The notes under the pieces: model-generated
The model's database searches: none
The model's input: the letters and a program-made list of their open reading frames with translations, nothing else
Told to the model about the DNA's origin: nothing
NCBI GenBank assembly: GCA_021209875.1
Contig: JAGYVD010000001.1
Coordinates: forward strand, 4,588,001-4,652,000
Direction: 5' to 3'
Source: Rosellinia necatrix
Taxonomy: Eukaryota; Ascomycota; Sordariomycetes; Xylariales; Xylariaceae
DNA length: 64,000 nt
Program-made: the position numbers and the translations under genes
Shown: in pieces, positions 1 through 10,330 of the stretch
How the letters are laid out: the number at the start of each line of letters is the position of its first letter
Numbering within the stretch: the first letter of the stretch is position 1

Positions 1-34
1 GGTTACATCGTTATACATATTGTAATTTCCTTAC

Positions 35-1053
35 CTTTGGCGTTCGCTCCATTGAATTCCCGAATTGCGTCGGAAGCATTATCGCGGTTTTCGTATGTCA
101 CAAACGCAACACCTTCTGAGCGTCCAGCCCTGTCATACAGCAACTCAAGTTTCGCGACTGGACCAATCTTGTTAAACAGGCCCTAATAATGTATGAGTTA
201 ATGCATATCTCATCTTGGTCCGATACATTCCTACCTCAAGATCTGATTCCGAAAGGTCATAGTGCAAGTTCTCAACTTTGATCTTTGTGCCCCGGCCATC
301 TCTATCATATATATTAGCAGTGTGAAATACTGCCGCTATTAGGCATATACACTAACAGCGCTGGTTCGGGATAGCGTCTTCGTTGGAGTTGACGGGCGCG
401 GTCTCGGGCTATCCGACGGTCAGCTTACACCTGGGGCCAGCGTCGATGAAGACTGATTGAGCCTACCATAGAAGCCCTCGAATCTGTCGTGAACCCAATC
501 CCTACACACTGTTAGACCTGCCCTACGTAGGCTTGGTTACACGCGCCAGACTTACGAATCTAGACCTCTCCTGTCATCTTTGGTTGACTGTGTTGCAGGA
601 CGAGAACCCTGGTTAGCCGTTGTCACATGACGCGTATATCACCACCGATCGTAGTCCGAGGCGTCGAGCCGTAGGTTGGTAGCTTCGACGAGGGCTCGAG
701 GAGGAGGGAGATAGCATCGATCTATGAGGGAAAGGAGAAATCCACCTGCGCGAATCGAACAGAAGAGTAAGCCAGGCGTTGTTAAGAAGCAGGGTACAAG
801 GCAGATTGCAAAGGTGACCGGCTCACCTTTCTTACGCCATCGCGAGGATAGGAATCGCGTTCTCGGGGCTGTCGACCACCACCGCCGCCGCCGCCACTGC
901 TACCGCCACCGAAACCGCCGCCACGTCGGCCACGGCCACCGCGCTTTGTTGCCTACACGTGGATTAATATTGTTTTGGTGTATGTGATATCGATTACTGA
1001 TAATTCATTCATACCTGGGATTCTGCAACTATCTCGTCGAGACTTCGGTCCAT
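35..1053 (-). CDS. YRA1: YRA1/ALY-REF family mRNA export adaptor (partial, 3' end outside window)
   Basis: RNA-binding adaptor of the TREX pathway that links transcription and splicing to mRNA export in the nucleus (known for the family). Exons inferred on the minus strand: 1053-1015, 952-827, 587-556, 501-467, 408-357, 301-235 and 182-35; phases agree across all six junctions. The start gives MDRSLDEIVAESQ, the short N-terminal REF motif. Exon 2 is an Arg/Gly-rich linker (RGGRGRRGGGF, then a poly-Gly run). Exons 6-7 carry the RRM: KIKVENLHYDLSESDLE, then GLFNKIGPVAKLELLYDRAG and EGVAFVTYE. A donor at 34 shows that the gene continues past position 1, so the end of the RRM and the C-terminal REF motif are not visible. 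Five of the introns are 52-62 nt; intron 2 (826-588) is 239 nt. The internal exons are very small (32, 35 and 52 nt), so exons 3-5 are the least certain part. Confidence 0.85.
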
Positions 1054-1715
1054 TTTGTCGGAGTAGCAATTAGAGGATAGATTGAAGGACAATAAACAAG
1101 CTAATCGTGAAGAAGAATTGGATGGGTATAGCCGGGTTACGGATGTTGGAAAGGGAAAGGACAAGATGAAGTTTGGCAGGAGATAACTAGTAGGTAGGTA
1201 GTTGAGTTTCGAGCCTTGCGCGAGGTCGGTGACTTTGAACCAGAGCTTCCGTCTGACATACACGGTGCAGTTAACACTATGTAAATACTACCATAATGGC
1301 CCATTTATCTAACCAGTAGGTAGGTACCTACATAGTGCTACCTACCTGTAGGTACCCTTAAATAAGGTACCTAAGCCGTCACCACTATACTATAAAAAAT
1401 ATAGGTACCTTAGGTAGATACCTAGGTAGGTAGGTAGTTGTAAATCAAGCCACCGACGGACGTCCCTATTACAGTACTTTCTCAACATACTACCTAGGTA
1501 GTTATACCTATTCCCCTATCTTCTTTGTTTGTTATCTTTCTGCCTATAAGTAGATAGGTAGGTGCATTGGATGAATGGGGTAGGTATTTAGTTACTATCA
1601 TCGCATCCCTATGTTGCATTCCCTCCATGCCTCGCAATACATAATACAACCCCCCTAAACTCACAAGCGAACAGGTTCTCCTACGCCAATACAACGCCAT
1701 ACGACCAGAGACGTG
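1054..1715. other. Gene-free stretch, upstream of YRA1 and downstream of the next minus-strand gene
   Basis: No gene seen. It contains a dense cluster of TAGG/CCTA-type short repeats between about 1190 and 1565 (see the repeat entry). The part next to 1054 is presumably the YRA1 promoter and leader, but I see no clear named element. Confidence 0.6.
1190..1565. repeat. Cluster of degenerate TAGG/CCTA tetranucleotide units
   Basis: Runs such as GTAGGTAGGTAG, TACCTACCTGTAGGTACC and ACCTAGGTAGGTAGGTAG occur many times here in both orientations, so the tract can fold on itself. The same units recur at about 3390-3597, 5560-5700, 11500-11700, 16738-16752, 18450-18530, 23440-23465, 31755-31905, 36800-36835, 40630-40690, 45010-45140, 45527-45566, 45960-46020 and 48620-48650. 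Confidence 0.8.
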
Positions 1716-3320
1716 TCAAATGCAGAAATAGGCGCCTGGAACGTCGACTTTGGTGGTGACCGATTTTCTAGCGGCCTCGTCGTTGCTATTGATGCCAGCA
1801 TATTCTGGGGTAGTTGTCAAGAAAAGGCCACGAACAGAACTTATTCCGAGATAGTTGTCAATAATCTCAACAAGGTCCGAATGATGGTCGGAGCTCGGGG
1901 TATACTCTGGACCTGGAGCGACTCCAAGAGCCAGTGTCTTCATAGATGCAAGCAGTTGACCTGATTGCGCCTTCATCTCTGTCATGTGCGGTTCAATACA
2001 GAACATGAGGTAAGACCCCGGCGGCGCGACGTCATACACCGAAGGTCCACTGATTCTCTCATTAAACGACTTAATGAACGAGTCCATACCATTGTCTGAG
2101 CTGGCCCAGGAGGGTGATGCCTCTGGGTCGAGAGACAAAAGCCCCTGCTTCTGCCCCCAGCCGCCGCCACCACTCACTACAGAATAGATTAGTTTCGTTA
2201 TGCCAATAGAAAATTACTTCTTACAAATCTTATGCAGACGGCACCCGGAGGATAAGAGATCCGAAAAGAGTTCCGTTGAGCTGAGAGCTACATCTGTCTC
2301 TGATTGAGAGGAACCTGCCTTGAAGAGATTCAGGTTGTCGAACTTCTTACTTCCCATGCAATAGGGGGGTATGACCCAGCACCATACCCCAATTGGCCCT
2401 GGAGACGAAGCTGACTCGTGCTGGGCTCTTTTTCCCAATATCTCAGGTATGATGGTTTCGAGTTCTTTCGAGGCCGACGTTATAGAGTCGTCGACCTCAA
2501 CCTGACGAACGATATTTCCGAAGCTGGAGACAATTCTCCTGGGCTGTGTCAGGGGTAGAAGAGGTATTATAGATGATGCAGGGCTCGCGGAACAACCGCC
2601 TCCTGCTATGCGTTGATTCGTTTTGGAACACTTCAACTGCAAGACCATTGAGCCGTTGGTACCGATATCCCATCTACTTGCATAAAGGCTTGAACGCCTC
2701 CCGTTCTGAAATACAGTATTTGCTAGAGGTACCGTGACCTCCAGTACGCCGGTGCTTTTAACAAGAGGGTTTGTTACAAGGGAGATATAGGCTGCGCTAT
2801 CTTGGGTAGTACCAGATATGCCATCATTCGCCCATAGTCCGGGGAGAATTTTGCTAGCCCGTCCGCAAAGTACCGAAAATCCTGAAGGGGATTCGCCGGA
2901 TAGATTACATGGACCAAGGCCATCAGTTATACCTGACAACACATGCAAGCTCCAGGCCCTGTCTTTAAATGTGTTTATCGGTCTTAATAGTGTTTTAAGA
3001 AAGGTACACATGAAATCCTCGTCATCCAGCCAACTAGTGAAGTCTCTGGATGCTAGGAGGGCAACGCCACTCGGTTTGAATGCGTTGCCGTGGGCTTGCT
3101 CCGCTGCCCTCGAAGCACGTTTGCTCAGCTCACTCAAAATTTGGCTCTATGTTAGGTTAGTATCAAAACCTCCCAGAGAATGAACATGGCTTACCTGGGT
3201 CGCATTTGGAGGTGCCGTTATGCTGAACCTTTGCGAAGCAATGGGTCGAAATCTGGCCTGTCCTGCATGGAAGCCACGAACATTGGCACGAAGCCTCTGA
3301 AGTCTGATACGATGCCTCAT
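1716..3320 (-). CDS. Conserved-looking hypothetical protein with mitochondrial presequence
   Basis: Function not recognised. Three exons inferred on the minus strand: 3320-3195, 3146-2225 and 2176-1716, giving about 502 aa. Both introns are 48 nt with good signals; intron 1 has a perfect TACTAAC branch site. The start codon at 3320 gives an Arg-rich, acid-free N-terminus (MRHRIRLQRLRANVRGFHAG) followed by about 20 more Ser/Arg-rich residues. That is typical of a mitochondrial targeting peptide, so import into the matrix is inferred. The body is a soluble-looking alpha/beta sequence with the segments VPLANTVFQNGRRSSLYASRW and, just after the second junction, LSGGGGWGQKQGLLSLDP, a glycine-rich turn that looks like a conserved motif. 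Both splice sites restore one frame from start to TGA/TAA, which supports a real gene. I cannot name a domain. Confidence 0.8.
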
Positions 3321-3950
3321 GATTTGGTAGAATGGAAGCCGTGAGGCTCGGGCTTCTTGGGTTGAATTTGCGACACTGTGTCACCTTACTCCTGTTAAAG
3401 CAGGTACCTACCGACAGACGATTTCTCCAAGGCAGGAGCTAGGTTGGATAAGAGGCGCAGCATCCGCCACATAAACAAACTGTGGCTGACGTTAACTACC
3501 TAGTTACCTAGTTATTATTTCCCCAACTTTAGCTCCCAAGCTCTTCTACCTATAACTATACCTAGTATGTACCATATCTGCCTAGGTAGGTAGGCGGGCT
3601 TCATGATAACTCAGTCATTACCACCAAAACCGCGCATGATGTACATCAATGCAGTATTGTGCCATGATTAGAGGCAACTGCATTCCCCGAACCTGCAGCC
3701 TCGCTATCCCACAGGGTTTGGGACTGGAGAGAAAAATAGCTCAAACACGCATTGTTTGATCTGTGTGCCCCTTGCTGAATCCGCCATCAAGTGAGTATAA
3801 GATATGTATATAGGTGTATGCCACTAATCGACCCGTACCTATGATCATGAGTTTCATTATACGCTTGCCACTCTAGTAATCGCTACTCTTATTTTGCATG
3901 ATTATCCGGTTTTATCTCAATCCTAGCCGCTATCCAACCCTCTCGGACAC
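3321..3950. other. Divergent intergenic region between the mitochondrial-type gene and the SET gene
   Basis: Both neighbours start from this 630-bp interval, so it probably holds both promoters. TAGG-type units lie at about 3395-3410 and 3495-3597. No other feature seen. Confidence 0.55.
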
Positions 3951-5300
3951 ATGAATATTTCCAGCGCGACGTCAACTAGATTCGAACAAACTAAAATGCG
4001 CGCCTCTCGTCACTCATCGCTCACAGCCATGTTGTTCCTGATGCACGCGTTCCGAGCACATGGTGGGGATGGACAGCACACTTGCTCCCGGGGCCCGCTC
4101 TCGTTAGCCTCCGAGCAATACATGTGTTTCCCAGCAAAGGGGATACATGCCCCTCAAGACATAGGAGATGGCGGAGGGTCCCATCGACCTAATGATGCCA
4201 GTAACTCGGGAGACGATAACATATGGAGCGCTTCGTCTGACTGCTTCGGCGAGTATTGTGTTTACACGAATACCAAATTCTTCGGTAATGGGATATCATT
4301 GGTCACAACGGCCCCGAACCACATGCGCGTTTCACAGATTCAGGTACCTGAATCGACCCTAAAGTCGCGTCATGAAAATATTCGAGCCATGGAAATCCCA
4401 GCGAAAGGGAGGGGCCTAGTTGCCACGAGAACTATTCATCGGGGCGAAAAGATCATGGCTATGGGGCCGGCTCTCCTGGTCCATCGAAATGCCTTCAGAG
4501 AGCTTGAGCCTGACGATCTCTATTACTTGATGGATATGGCGGTCAATAACCTTCCAAAGTCTAGGAAGGAGGGTTATTTGGCTCAAGCAGGCACAATGGG
4601 TGGCCACAAGATCACCGACATTTTGTTCACGAACTCGTTTCAGATTGCGCTCGGGGACCCTGATGGTCTGCACTATGGGAATTTCCCCGAGGCGTCGCTA
4701 TTGAATCACGATTGTAGGCCGAAGTGAGTAGCTAATTGTGGTCTGGAGAGAGGCATGTAGGGACTAATACGGGCCAGCCTAGCGTTCTTCGTCGACCAGA
4801 ATCTAACACACCATACCCATGCTATTAGAGATATTGGGCCCGGGGAAGAGCTCACGATCTCTTACTTGGATGCTTTGCAGTTGCGCTCAGCGCGTCAAGA
4901 GCGAACGCGAAACTCGCTGGGGTTCGCTTGCGGCTGCTCCCACTGTACGATGCCCAGGGAGGAGTCAGATGCTTTGGACGACCGGCTGCGCGCGATTTCT
5001 AGGATAGAAGGTGAGTTGTCCGATTTCAATAGCAAGACATCCTCGCCAGCCATGGTCGAGGAATATGTGGCCTTATACAGAAAAGAGCGGCTGGAATACA
5101 AGATGGCGGGGGCATACACACTTGCCGCGCTCAACTATAACTTGTTTGGGAGAGCAGCAATGGCAAAGACGTATGCTCGGTTATCCGTCGAAGCAAGCCT
5201 GCTCGAAAGTGGCCCCGGTGCGGCTGATGCTCGAGAAATGAAAATCTTGGCTGATTATCCGGAATCGCATTGGTCTTGGAACATAAAGCCTCGTCGGTAG
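3951..5300 (+). CDS. SET-domain protein (SET5/SMYD-like), possible signal peptide
   Basis: Probable protein lysine methyltransferase of the split or atypical SET class. Two exons: 3951-4723 and 4778-5300, 431 aa, with a 54-nt intron (GTGAGT to CCAG) that falls inside the catalytic motif. Visible SET parts: the entry motif KGRGLVATRTIHRGEKIM around residues 152-169; LNHDCRPN at 251-258, completed only by splicing (the Asn comes from the junction codon); the GEELTISY motif at 280-287; and a post-SET CGCSHC cluster at 309-314. A helical C-terminal region of about 110 aa follows. In the N-terminus, an in-frame Met at residue 16 starts a stretch (RHSSLTAMLFLMHAFRAHG) that resembles a secretion signal, followed by a Cys-containing segment (CFGEYCVYTN). 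Start at 3951 versus 3996 cannot be settled here. The substrate is unknown. Confidence 0.88.
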
Positions 5301-5844
5301 GTCGGGATACTACCACCTGTATTAAGTACCTGCTTGTACTAGGCTCCTACCTGATCGAAGGAGGTAGAGCATCTGCAACTTCGATTTGTAGAATGTTTGG
5401 CACATGCAATCAGGCGGAACTCGTTTAATTATCCTTACTACATAGTATTAATACACATGATCTTTTGTAAATGGTATTTCTAAGTTGAAAGCAGGAATTA
5501 TTTACCAATTCGATAGAAAACAAGTTGAAGCACCTTTGCTTACACTACTTTCGTGACCATACCTAGGTAGTGCGGAACGGGTATCAGGTATAATTGCAGG
5601 GTTTACACAGGTCGTGGCAGGGAAACAGGGGTGGTACGTGGGATATGTATGCAGGGAGATCTCCGGCGCTGCGGGAGGTAACCAAGGCATTGCCTAGGTA
5701 GCTGCAGCGAGTTGTTAGCGCTGCTGGCCCTCTAAAAAGAGACCTAGCCGTACACAAATTCACGACCAGTATGTTCATAGTATTAGGTACAGTGTAGCCG
5801 AGCCGGCCTCGTCTTAGAGTCATGACCGCATCCATAACTCCGAT
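5301..5844. other. Intergenic region upstream of the PI-PLC-like gene
   Basis: No gene seen. It contains CCTAGGTA-type palindromic units at about 5562-5572 and 5692-5702. The region just before 5845 should hold the promoter of the next gene. Confidence 0.5.
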
Positions 5845-7356
5845 ATGATGTTGACATGCCGTTGCTGCTGCTTTGCCTCGGACGAGTCAGACACCGAGCC
5901 CCTCCGCAACCCCGTCATAATGGTTGATCTCACGCTTCGCAACCTCACCTCGACTCCGCTAGAGCTCAAGGTCGTCGAGCGATTTGAGGGTCAGCCTCCT
6001 TCAAGCGCCGGTGCAGATGACGTGAAAAAGCGCGCCGCGAACTTGACGAGCAAGATCACCGATATCTTCAACTCGGCGTCGGAAACCGTCTCGCCAAATC
6101 TTGAAATCAAGGGCGAGGCCAAGGACCGGCAGGATGTCTCGATCCCGCTCAAGCCCTTCGAGACCCGTGAGACGGATGTCCGTGCTCCGAGTCCCGGGCG
6201 TGAAGTGCTGCGCCTTACCTTCGAGTCCGAGGGTCACCGGTACCAGGTGGATGCGCCGAGCGCTTCGCGGCGAAGCACGGTGATGAAGAAACTAGACGGT
6301 GCACCTAACGAGTATACTGTCGTCTACGTACAGTCTAGCGGCTGTGTTGCCGTCTACAGCTCTGCCAACCTTGCGAGCTGGATGCGGGAGATCCGTGACG
6401 AGTATCCCCTGACTGCACTATCCATCCCCGGCACGCACAACAGCCCAACGTGCCATGTCGCGTTACCGTCAGTCCGATGCCAGGCCGTCGGCGTGCGTGA
6501 GCAGCTAGAAAACGGCGTCCGCTTTCTCGACATCAGAGTCAGCGTCAGTCAAGACAAGTCAGACCTGACGCTCGTACACAGCGCATTTCCCATCTCGCTT
6601 ACGGGCAACAAATACTTCAGGGAGCTGGTTGACACGGTCCACGCCTTTCTGGCCGCCAACCCTTCGGAGACGATCATCATGAGCGTGAAGCGCGAGGGCA
6701 CGGGGCGCGGCACGGACCAGAAGCTATCCAAGCTGCTCAAGGAGAAGTTCTACAACGCGGAGCAGTGGTACACGGAGCCCCGGCTCCCCACCCTGGGCGA
6801 GGTCCGCGGGCGGATCATCCTGCTGCGCCGACACGTCAACGACAAGAGCCTCGACGGCGAGTGGGGCGGCCGCGGCTGGGGCCTCGACGCCAGCGTGTGG
6901 CCGGACAACTGCGAGGACGGGCTCCTGGGGAGCGGGATCGCGCGCGTGCAGGACTTCTACGAAGTCGACCAGAGCATCAACATCGAGAAGAAGATCGAGC
7001 TCGCGCGCAAGCACCTCGAGCGCGCCGCCGAGCGCGTCTGCCGCTTGCCGGGCCCCGACGGCCACCGAGAGGGCGACGCCGCCCCCGCCGTCGTGCCGTT
7101 CTTCATCAACTTCCTCAGCGCCAGCAACTTCTTCAGGGCCGATTGCTGGCCGGAGAGGATCGCGGCCAAGGCAAACCCGGCCATCATCGAGTATTTGTGC
7201 CTGCGCCACGGCCGCCCCGGCAAGGGCCCGGCGGGCTTGAAGGTGGGCGATGCCGCTACCGGCATCGTCGTCACCGATTGGGTGGGCTTGAAGGGCGACT
7301 GGGATCTCATCCGGTGCATTGTGGGATGGAATGCGAAGCTGCAACTAAAGCAATGA
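5845..7356 (+). CDS. PI-PLC X-domain phosphodiesterase (bacterial-type phosphatidylinositol phospholipase C-like)
   Basis: Likely cleaves phosphatidylinositol or a related phosphodiester through a TIM-barrel PI-PLC X domain. Single exon of 503 aa. The X domain starts near residue 188 (YPLTALSIPGTHNSPTC). The two catalytic histidines of the family are in GTHNS (His198) and LVHSAF (His245), and the Asp/Arg pair follows in RFLDIRV. No separate Y domain, EF hand or PH domain is visible, as in bacterial and short fungal PI-PLCs. The first 180 residues are an extension with no recognised domain; residues 5-9 are a CRCCC cluster that could be acylated if the first Met is used. Met26 (position 5920, MVDLTLRN) is an equally good start. 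No secretion signal is seen, so it is probably intracellular. The 3' half of the gene (from about 6660) is much richer in GC at third positions than the 5' half. Confidence 0.88.
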   Translation: MMLTCRCCCFASDESDTEPLRNPVIMVDLTLRNLTSTPLELKVVERFEGQPPSSAGADDVKKRAANLTSKITDIFNSASETVSPNLEIKGEAKDRQDVSIPLKPFETRETDVRAPSPGREVLRLTFESEGHRYQVDAPSASRRSTVMKKLDGAPNEYTVVYVQSSGCVAVYSSANLASWMREIRDEYPLTALSIPGTHNSPTCHVALPSVRCQAVGVREQLENGVRFLDIRVSVSQDKSDLTLVHSAFPISLTGNKYFRELVDTVHAFLAANPSETIIMSVKREGTGRGTDQKLSKLLKEKFYNAEQWYTEPRLPTLGEVRGRIILLRRHVNDKSLDGEWGGRGWGLDASVWPDNCEDGLLGSGIARVQDFYEVDQSINIEKKIELARKHLERAAERVCRLPGPDGHREGDAAPAVVPFFINFLSASNFFRADCWPERIAAKANPAIIEYLCLRHGRPGKGPAGLKVGDAATGIVVTDWVGLKGDWDLIRCIVGWNAKLQLKQ

Positions 7357-8926
7357 GATAAAATATGATTCTGGTTTAAACAAAATGATGCGGCGCGGAG
7401 GAGCTGGTTCGTTTTTAATTTAGAACCGTCGTGGGCACAGTGGTCGGTTTGAATATCTTCAATATATAGCTTACATACGTAGATTATCTTTCTTGCTGGT
7501 CAATTGGGTCTGTCATCGCAATGAACTTTTTATTGTTCTGGTTCTCTTCTAGCCATGTTAAGATTGCTGCCTAGTCAAGGATTTCTTGTTTTCCGTATTA
7601 CCTTGAGTTCTAACTTGTAGGACGACGATAGCGTTGATGTCATTCGATAACTATTGGATATTAATGAAATGTCCCAAGCACGTGCTCGTAAGGCCGCAAA
7701 TAGATCTCGCTGGTTCCGTTTTCAGCTGCACTTACAACCCCCCACTTCGGTCACCAAGTGGGGCGAACGACGGGAGCAACCCTATCCCAGCCACTCACTG
7801 ACAAAGAGGTCGTTGGTACCCAAGTACAGTGGTAGTCGGAGGTAATACCGGTGCTACCCAGTATGGATACCTGGGCTGTGTCGCAACGTCATTTCCTAGC
7901 CCAACACCTGATAGGACTCAACCTCAGGCTCACCATCACCACCGACTCTATTTTTTGTTCCTTAGTATTTCCAGCTCTTCTATATTTACATGTTTCCTTT
8001 AGATTACTGTCACCCTACCGCTGCACCCCACCAGTTCCCTTATTCATTTGTGTCATGAACTTTAATCCCATACGCTGAGCGTACCTACTTTATCCTCTCC
8101 GTCCCAACTCTACTTAGGCTCTCCCCCGACGTGGGCCTAGATAGGAGGGACTCTACACACGCCGACAGCAGATGGCAGAAGATAGTTCCCGTGCTGAACC
8201 TAAACAACCCAAGACGAACGGGGCTTCCCCCCGATATTTCTACCTAGGTATGCCCTCTCTCTTCGCCCTGCCTTTCCCCCCGTTGCCCTCTTACACCCTG
8301 CATGCTCGCAACACCCCCGGCCCCTTAACCACAGCCCCAGGCATTCGACATGGTGTACAGCGAGGGGGCTGACGGACGGCGGGGGCTCATGAGCGTCTCC
8401 CGAATTTCAAAATTGCCACGATGGGGTCCGAATTATCGCGAAGAGCCCGTACAAAAAGCTAATCTTGACCCAGTTCCTAGAAAGAGCAGCCAGTCAAGCA
8501 CGCGCGGACCGGAGATAGCAAACGCGAGTGACCAGGAAGCAAGAAGTAGAAAAGACACCACCAAATATCACCAGCGTGACTCCTCCATTGTGAGAAACCC
8601 TTAGCGTACAACCCCACCATGAAGGGCGGGCCGTTCTTACAAGTTGGTAGACAAGCCAGGAAAGCTACGATATTTCCACCCCCAGTACCCACAGACTATC
8701 ACCGTCCAAGGGGAACACCCAACGAGCATTCGAGGACGGGCAACCCAGCTTCACCAACTCAGAGCGGCCTTCCCGAAGGCCTAAGTCCGTCACGATCGCT
8801 ACCCCAACCGACCCGTCCTTTACACAACCATCATCCCATCTCCCCAGAAGCTCAGGGACCAAAGGTAGTGCGTCGCGACAATTTGTTAGGCGAACGTGTT
8901 CGTTCAAAATCCCCGCCGACCTCAAG
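7357..8926. other. Intergenic region and long upstream leader of the DGAT2 gene
   Basis: No protein gene that I can support. The 3' flank of the PI-PLC gene is AT-rich. From about 8090 the sequence is pyrimidine-rich and carries several short open frames on the plus strand (from 8172, 8350 and 8619). The last starts with a fair context (ACCATGA) and runs to 9155, overlapping the DGAT2 start out of frame. A small inverted pair CTTCCCGAAGG sits at about 8768. Confidence 0.45.
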
Positions 8927-10330
8927 ATGGCCGACCAAGCAGACGACAAGCCAAAGTCTACAGGCCCAGCCTCAAATCAAACCAGCAAGCCTCCGCCGAA
9001 TTCTCAGCCTGATTCGGGGGATATGCTCTCAAGGGAAGATTCATATGTTCAGGTTAACGGGATATCCTCACAATCTGCAGATGAGCAGGCCTCCGCAGAG
9101 GAACCGTCAATACGGAAAACAAACGGCTCGAGGGGGAAAGAGTCGGCAGGGCTAGGCGGCGATCGGCTGAAGGACGTTATCGCCAATACATCAGGCTTGG
9201 AATCTAGTTGGCGTGGTAAAAGTAATCAGGCGGATCGAGATGACGACGATTCGCTCCCCGACCTCGACGACATGGAAGTACCCCATGTACTCCCGCCACG
9301 GAGTCCCAACGGTGGTATTAGGTGGGCTCCATGGAACGTGCCTTTCAGACGACGAGGCCAGACGCTCGTTGTTTTGATGCATTCATTGAGCATAGTCGCA
9401 ACAGTCTCCCTTTTCTTTTCTTTTTGCGCCAATCCTTTCGCGTGGCCCCTGCTCCTAATCTATCTCCTACACGTACTTAGCTCAAAGGCGGCTACAGACG
9501 GATCCCTGAAGTACAGATCTGAATGGATTCGGAAGAGCTATATCTGGCATTTCTTCGCCGACTATTACCCAGCAAGGTTACATAAGACTCACGATCTACC
9601 GGAAACCCGCAAGTACATATTCGGATACCACCCACATGGCATCATCTCTCATGGAGCGTGGGCAGCGTTCGCTACTGACGCGCTTGGTTTCTCGACAAAA
9701 TTCCCTGGCATAACCAACAGTTTGCTAACACTAGACTCAAACTTCCGAATCCCATTTTACCGCGAATATATATTGAGCATGGGTGTTCGGTCAGTTTCCA
9801 AGGAGTCCATTGTCAATATTCTCAACAAAGGCGGTCCGAACGGCGAGGGGATGGGCCGCGCCGTGACCGTCGTTGTTGGAGGGGCTCGAGAGTCCCTAGA
9901 GGCACAGCCAGGGATGATGCGGTTAGTGTTAAGAGAGCGCAAAGGCTTCATCAAGCTAGCTGTTCGCTGTGGGGCCGACCTTGTGCCTGTTTTGGCTTTT
10001 GGTGAGAATGATCTATACGACCAACTACAACCACAAGAACACCCCTTCATGCACAGCATACAAATGTTCATCCTCAAGGTGTGGAAATTCACATTGCCTT
10101 TCTTGCACGGACGAGGCATATTCAACTACGACGTGGGCCTTATGCCATACCGGCGACCCCTGAACGTTGTAGTAGGGGCTCCGATCAAAGTGCGACAGTC
10201 GCACTCTATGGACATGGAAGAGATCAATAGGCTACATAGCCTCTATATCGCGGAGCTAGAGAAGCTTTGGGACCGGTATAAGGATGAATTCGCGCCGGAC
10301 AGGAAAGAAGAAATGCAAATCCTGCCCTGA
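8927..10330 (+). CDS. DGA1: Diacylglycerol O-acyltransferase, DGAT2/DGA1 family
   Basis: Transfers an acyl chain from acyl-CoA to diacylglycerol to make storage triacylglycerol at the endoplasmic reticulum and lipid droplet (family knowledge). Single exon, 467 aa. A paired hydrophobic hairpin lies at about residues 146-185. The hallmark HPHG is at 235-238 in the context YIFGYHPHGIISHGAW. Further DGAT2 signatures are GGARESLEAQPG, the block around RKGFIKLAVRCGADLVPV, FGENDLYDQ, and the C-terminal RRPLNVVVGAPI. The first about 140 residues are a hydrophilic, Ser/Asp-rich extension longer than in yeast Dga1. No intron is needed. The start MADQADDKPK at 8927 is chosen because the extension is continuous and no better upstream in-frame Met is seen. 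Confidence 0.93.
   Translation: MADQADDKPKSTGPASNQTSKPPPNSQPDSGDMLSREDSYVQVNGISSQSADEQASAEEPSIRKTNGSRGKESAGLGGDRLKDVIANTSGLESSWRGKSNQADRDDDDSLPDLDDMEVPHVLPPRSPNGGIRWAPWNVPFRRRGQTLVVLMHSLSIVATVSLFFSFCANPFAWPLLLIYLLHVLSSKAATDGSLKYRSEWIRKSYIWHFFADYYPARLHKTHDLPETRKYIFGYHPHGIISHGAWAAFATDALGFSTKFPGITNSLLTLDSNFRIPFYREYILSMGVRSVSKESIVNILNKGGPNGEGMGRAVTVVVGGARESLEAQPGMMRLVLRERKGFIKLAVRCGADLVPVLAFGENDLYDQLQPQEHPFMHSIQMFILKVWKFTLPFLHGRGIFNYDVGLMPYRRPLNVVVGAPIKVRQSHSMDMEEINRLHSLYIAELEKLWDRYKDEFAPDRKEEMQILP

Noticed and set aside
6724..7344. Minus-strand frame of 206 codons and a plus-strand frame of 198 codons within the PI-PLC gene
   Set aside because: Both lie over a conserved coding exon with very high third-position GC, which removes stop codons in other frames; compositions are Arg/Ala/Gly-rich and show no family resemblance.
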